From an uncultured Bacteroidota bacterium (GTDB lineage Bacteria; Bacteroidota; Bacteroidia; Chitinophagales; Chitinophagaceae): a stretch of DNA of 49,129 nucleotides. Shown here piece after piece: positions 45,461-49,129 of the stretch. A model generated the notes under the pieces. That model was not told where the DNA came from, searched no databases, and worked only from the letters and a program-made list of their open reading frames with translations. Made by a program: the position numbers and the translations under genes. The stretch covers positions 1-49,129 of the forward strand of contig CAIRYK010000057.1 of the NCBI GenBank assembly GCA_903882805.1, given 5' to 3'. Every line of letters begins with the position of its first letter. The stretch's first letter is position 1.

Positions 45461-47128
45461 CTACTCAAATTTCACCCATGCAATTTTACACTCGCGCTTG
45501 CCCTTTAGCCTTTCCATCATAATAGATGCGTAGGTATTGGTTTGTGGAGCATAGTTCGATGCATCTATCTGAACATATTTTTCTGTTTTTTTGGTTTCGG
45601 GGGCGCCAAACAAATACGACTGCACCAGCTTACCATTATCCAGCTTGTAGCAAAGCGTATTTAGTTTTTTTGCCTTCACCACCTTTTTACGACTATCAGA
45701 TGGATCTTTTTCTGCGTTTTTCTTCAACTCGTTAAACAATACATAGTGACCTTTGGCGCCATCTATGTAATCGAACGACATGAAGCTGTTGGCGTGGGTG
45801 TATTTAAAACCTTTTGCAGAGCCGCTTGGCTCTCCTACATCGGCAAAGCCTTTGCGCCAATAACCCTTCTCGCGCTTTATGCTATAAAACTTAGGGAAAT
45901 AACCTCGTGTATATTGAGATTTGATAATAGCATAGCCATATTTTTCCTCGCCCTTTTCGTCGAGCTCAGAAATAGCGATACCACCCAGGCGTGTATGCAC
46001 AGTCGATCCATTTTTGCTCGATTTCACTATTGTGCGCATTTCTTCTGTAATAGCCACTGTGCTATGATCTTTATTTACCCGCACCTCTTGCGGCATACCG
46101 CCCATGCCTTTTTTCTGCTTTAGCTGCTCAGTAGCATAATAAGTAGCCAATTTCGCTTCAAAAGGTTTCAGGTTGGTCAACTTCAGCGTGGCAGGGTCAA
46201 TGTAGCTCATTACCGTGAGGTAGTAACTAACTGCATCCTGAAACATTTTTGTCTTACTTTCCACATAAGTGAGCGTCATAAGCTCAATTAGCCCAGTGCC
46301 GGAATTGTACTTCATTACCGAAGAGGTCTTCTTAAAATCCTCGCTAAAATCGAGCATATTGTGCGCAAACTCCTTTTCGTCGCTTTTCAACCGAGACATT
46401 ATAACGCGCGAGTCTTTCTGCTTGCCTGTATTGAAGCCATAAGTGGCTATAAACACCTGTTTGGCGCCATCTACGGTCATACCCAGATAACGCAGGTATT
46501 TGTACTTATTTTCCGGAGCTACGTAGTATGCCTTATTGAGCAATTTATGGTTTCCATCGAAATGTAATACCTGTATACGTTCGCCAGATTCGTGTGCAAA
46601 GCCATCGAACGACACGACGGCATAACAGTCGGAATTAGCGTCTTTTTCTATAAACGCGCTTATAGGGTCTACGTCGCCGAAAGCCATGGCAAACGACGCC
46701 CCTCTAACATACTCGGGCAATTCACACACCGTATCTGTTTGCGTATTGCGACCGGTATTGGGATCGAAAATAAAACGAACTAGATTGGTTTTACGTCGTA
46801 CTGTGCGCTGCAAAAACATAACCGGTTTACCGCTTATTTCATACACACCCTGCACTGTAGATTTACCAAACGTTTTCACAATCTCTTTGGTTGCTTCCAG
46901 CTTTTGTGTATTTACCAGCGCTCTTTCCTTGTTATATACCTTAACCACTACGCCTTCTTTTCTCGAAAAATGAAAATAAAAGGTATTGCCGTTGTTCAAC
47001 TGCATTAGTTTGTTATAGCCATCGCTCGGAGCTTTGAAAGAAGCGCTTTTTTCTACGGGAAATGTTTGTGCGTAAGTTGGCGCCAATTGAGCCGCCACCA
47101 AAGTTAAAGCCAACAGTAATTTCTTCAT
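45461..47128 (-). CDS. Secreted protein of unknown family, second of a tandem paralogous pair
   Basis: 555 aa from the ATG at 47128 that starts the signal peptide MKKLLLALTLVAAQLAPTYAQ; the frame is open to 47218 without signal-like features. The protein matches its upstream neighbour (47237-48889) along its whole length. Shared segments include NKLMQLxNGNTxxFHFSxKxG near residue 45, EFAxNMLDFSEDFK in the middle, FMSFDY, TxCYKLDNGKxxxSYLFG, and the last residues xIxWVKFE. Many short beta segments suggest a propeller or similar all-beta fold. No catalytic motif or T9SS sorting domain is seen, so it is probably periplasmic or surface-exposed. I do not recognise the family. Confidence 0.88.
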   Translation of the reverse strand: MKKLLLALTLVAAQLAPTYAQTFPVEKSASFKAPSDGYNKLMQLNNGNTFYFHFSRKEGVVVKVYNKERALVNTQKLEATKEIVKTFGKSTVQGVYEISGKPVMFLQRTVRRKTNLVRFIFDPNTGRNTQTDTVCELPEYVRGASFAMAFGDVDPISAFIEKDANSDCYAVVSFDGFAHESGERIQVLHFDGNHKLLNKAYYVAPENKYKYLRYLGMTVDGAKQVFIATYGFNTGKQKDSRVIMSRLKSDEKEFAHNMLDFSEDFKKTSSVMKYNSGTGLIELMTLTYVESKTKMFQDAVSYYLTVMSYIDPATLKLTNLKPFEAKLATYYATEQLKQKKGMGGMPQEVRVNKDHSTVAITEEMRTIVKSSKNGSTVHTRLGGIAISELDEKGEEKYGYAIIKSQYTRGYFPKFYSIKREKGYWRKGFADVGEPSGSAKGFKYTHANSFMSFDYIDGAKGHYVLFNELKKNAEKDPSDSRKKVVKAKKLNTLCYKLDNGKLVQSYLFGAPETKKTEKYVQIDASNYAPQTNTYASIMMERLKGKRECKIAWVKFE

Positions 47129-47173
47129 AAGAGGTCTGCTATATTGATTTCTGCTGGCGAATATAATGCGGAA

Positions 47174-47209
47174 TGGCATTACCTGTCTGTTATAGACAAA
47201 ATAATGCCA
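47174..47209 (-). other. Inverted repeat between the two paralogous genes
   Basis: TGGCATTA and TAATGCCA form the outer 8-bp stem, with an inner GTCT/AGAC stem after a symmetrical 4-by-4 internal loop. It lies in the 108-bp gap between the two genes and is not followed by a T tract. It might stabilise or process the shared mRNA, or be an operator. Confidence 0.4.
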
Positions 47210-47236
47210 ATCCCACATATGCTTTCCTAAATGATG

Positions 47237-48889
47237 CTATTCAAATTTAACCCATACTATACGGGTTTCTTTGTCGCGTTTCACGCGCTCTACAACTATT
47301 GTAGCATAGGTTTTAGTTTCTTTCTGATAGTTTGATGCCTCTATGTAGCAGAAACTATTGGTATTATCGTCCTTTGGCTCGCCAAAAAGGTAGCTTCTCG
47401 TCACCTTACCATTATCCAGTTTGTAGCACATGGTGTGGGTGTTGCTCACCGCTTGCACAGTAGTGCGTTTGTCGGTGGCATCCTTATCTATATTTTTTGG
47501 CGCATCATTAAACAATATGTAACGTGCTTTGTCGGTATTCACATAATCAAACGACATAAACGCATTGGTATTACCGCCGCCAGTCATTGAAAAGCCGGAA
47601 TGAACTACATGACCGGTACCTGCATTTCCATAAGACCAATAGCCCTTACCTTTTTGCGCCAAATAGAGATTTGGTATGTAGCCAGAGGCTAACTGTGACT
47701 TTGTAATTCCGTACCCATGCAGTTCTTCACCCTTCTGATCTAGTTCTTCTATTCCTATGTTGTTCAAAAATGTTTTCTCAGATACCAAAATACCATTATT
47801 ATAAGTTTGCTCCAGTTTCATTTCTTCCATCAGCACTGTTGTGGTATTGTCGTTGTTGATAATCATGTCCTGAGGTACTCCGCTGTATGGATCTTCTTTG
47901 CCGGCGTTTTTCATTAGGTCGGCCGATACCATTTTACCTTCCAATGGTTTTACTGCTACAGCTTTAAGCGTTTCGGGGTCTAAGTAGGTCATCAATGCAA
48001 GGTAGTAGGTAGACAACCCTTTCATAAACTGCGCTTTTTTCTGGGTAACGGTAATAGTAAGTACCTGCAATAATTTAGTGGACGGATTATAGTGCATCAC
48101 CGCCTTGGTATCCTTAAAATCTTCGCTGAAATCGAGCATATTGCTGGCAAACTCTTTTTCACCCTTGTGCAAACGCGATACGATTATTCTTGATTCTTTT
48201 TCATTTCCAAGATTGAATCCGTAAGTGCATAGATAAATATTTTGGTCGCCATCTACAGTTAGCCCTATGAAACGCAAATATTTAAATTTACCGCCCGGCG
48301 ATGCAAACATTGAACGATTGATCTCTTTGTGGTCGCCATTATAATGCACTACTTCCAAATTTGCATTTGTTTCGTTCGAAAAACCGCTTGAAAACACAAC
48401 CGCATAGTTATCAGAAGCCGGATCTTTTTCTACATACGAAGTACTGGGCTCAGTTTTGCCAAATAATTTGAGTTGCTGCATCTCACCCAATTTATCCTCT
48501 TTTATTTTAGCGCCTGTTTGGGGGTCTATAACTATTCGGTACAATGTAGGTATATGGTCCTGTATCTGCTGCAAGAAAATCACGGGTTGACCTTTTATTT
48601 CGTAAAGGCCTTCGATCTGTGATACCTTCATTTTCTTAGCTTCCCACATATCGCTTTCCAAGGTCTTACTCGATATCTCCTTACGTTTTTTGTCGTAAAC
48701 GGTCACTTCGATACCATCCTTTTTAGAAAAATGAAAAAAAATCGTATTCCCATTTTTTAACTGCATTAGTTTATTCCAACCATCGTTGGGTTCGTCAAAG
48801 GCTTCGCTTCTTTCGATGCCTGCGGTCTGTGCCTGCGCTGCGCCAAAAGACACCATTAGCGCGAACAATAAGATAAAGGTTTTCTTCAT
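47237..48889 (-). CDS. Secreted protein of unknown family, first of a tandem paralogous pair
   Basis: 550 aa with signal peptide MKKTFILLFALMVSFGAAQAQ. It shares whole-length similarity with the gene at 45461-47128, so one arose by duplication of the other. Motifs in order include DGWNKLMQLKNGNTIFFHFSK, GLYEIKGQPVIFLQQ, YLRFIGLTVDGDQNIYLCTYGFN, LDFSEDFKDTKAVMHYN, TNAFMSFDYVNTDKARYILFND, MCYKLDNGKVTRSYLFG and the terminal RIVWVKFE. Phrases such as LTVDGDQNIYLCTYGFN resemble beta-propeller blades, but no named family is evident. Probably co-transcribed with the downstream paralogue. No exact promoter box was found upstream. Confidence 0.88.
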   Translation of the reverse strand: MKKTFILLFALMVSFGAAQAQTAGIERSEAFDEPNDGWNKLMQLKNGNTIFFHFSKKDGIEVTVYDKKRKEISSKTLESDMWEAKKMKVSQIEGLYEIKGQPVIFLQQIQDHIPTLYRIVIDPQTGAKIKEDKLGEMQQLKLFGKTEPSTSYVEKDPASDNYAVVFSSGFSNETNANLEVVHYNGDHKEINRSMFASPGGKFKYLRFIGLTVDGDQNIYLCTYGFNLGNEKESRIIVSRLHKGEKEFASNMLDFSEDFKDTKAVMHYNPSTKLLQVLTITVTQKKAQFMKGLSTYYLALMTYLDPETLKAVAVKPLEGKMVSADLMKNAGKEDPYSGVPQDMIINNDNTTTVLMEEMKLEQTYNNGILVSEKTFLNNIGIEELDQKGEELHGYGITKSQLASGYIPNLYLAQKGKGYWSYGNAGTGHVVHSGFSMTGGGNTNAFMSFDYVNTDKARYILFNDAPKNIDKDATDKRTTVQAVSNTHTMCYKLDNGKVTRSYLFGEPKDDNTNSFCYIEASNYQKETKTYATIVVERVKRDKETRIVWVKFE

Positions 48890-49129
48890 ACTTGTGGTTT
48901 TTGTGGTTATTATATAAAATTTAAAGGTGGCAATTTTGCTTTTACAGGCTCGGATCCGGCAAGGTATGGTAAAAAAGTATCGAAAAACAGGCGCTTATTG
49001 TAAAAATTGTAGCGAAATTAATATTTTCTCACGATTACTACCTATTGATAACAAATACACAACGCTCAGCAAAAAGCGTAATAAATATAATATTAATTAA
49101 ATATTTAGATCAAAATAAAAATCTGCGAC
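48890..49129. other. AT-rich end region without genes
   Basis: These 240 bp precede the paralogue pair on the minus strand and reach the window edge. No coding sequence, RNA gene or clear promoter was seen. Confidence 0.6.

Overview
The window comes from the chromosome of a member of the Bacteroidota, most likely in or near the Chitinophagales (the order is an inference). Several promoters match the Bacteroidota -7 consensus TAnnTTTG, some with a TTG or TTTG about 18-20 bp upstream. At least two secreted proteins end in type IX secretion system (T9SS) C-terminal sorting domains, and a PorP/SprF-family protein is present. The gene sets eno-divIC, rpsF-rpsR-rplI and SpoIIM-DUF4129-DUF4350-MoxR-DUF58 also fit this phylum.

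Layout. Positions 1-8285 (minus strand) hold the first 2,761 codons of a giant secreted repeat protein whose 3' end lies outside the window. It has a signal peptide, a jelly-roll domain, about 24 Ig-like repeats and three copies of a larger SNGY/CCSY module. It is built of 2.1-kb higher-order blocks followed by a nearly homogeneous 219-bp tandem array. The frame was checked at several points and stays in one register to position 1. Next come the S6/S18/L9 ribosomal protein operon with its promoter and leader, a membrane protein with two PH-like halves, a PorP/SprF-family protein, a secreted dienelactone hydrolase-like protein, a small unknown gene, lgt, tRNA-Cys and an AraC regulator. A second, shorter Ig-like T9SS substrate (17572-19638) ends in an exceptional 28-bp perfect hairpin.

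From 19.8 to 31 kb: eno-divIC, an FMN reductase, a membrane metallophosphoesterase, an alpha/beta-hydrolase-like protein, a secreted protein with three bulb-type lectin domains, a GlxA-type regulator divergent from an SRPBCC/VOC/DUF1801/69-aa gene cluster, a double GNAT acetyltransferase and a DUF695 protein. From 31.2 to 43.5 kb: an 1,886-aa T9SS-exported subtilisin-like protease, then a tightly packed SpoIIM/DUF4129/DUF4350/MoxR/DUF58/Ycf48-like operon. From 43.5 kb to the end: a lipid A-type acyltransferase, a cold shock protein, a gene-poor gap of about 0.5 kb, and two tandem paralogous secreted proteins of about 550 aa from a family I do not recognise.

Theme. The window is rich in cell-surface and envelope functions: two Ig-like proteins (one giant), a triple-lectin protein, a large secreted protease, a PorP/SprF protein, Lgt, an LpxL-like acyltransferase and an envelope-type MoxR operon. 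No CRISPR array, intact insertion sequence, prophage or defence system was seen. The most unusual content is the nested repeat architecture of the giant protein, the triple-lectin protein, the paralogous pair at the right end and several unusual palindromic control elements.
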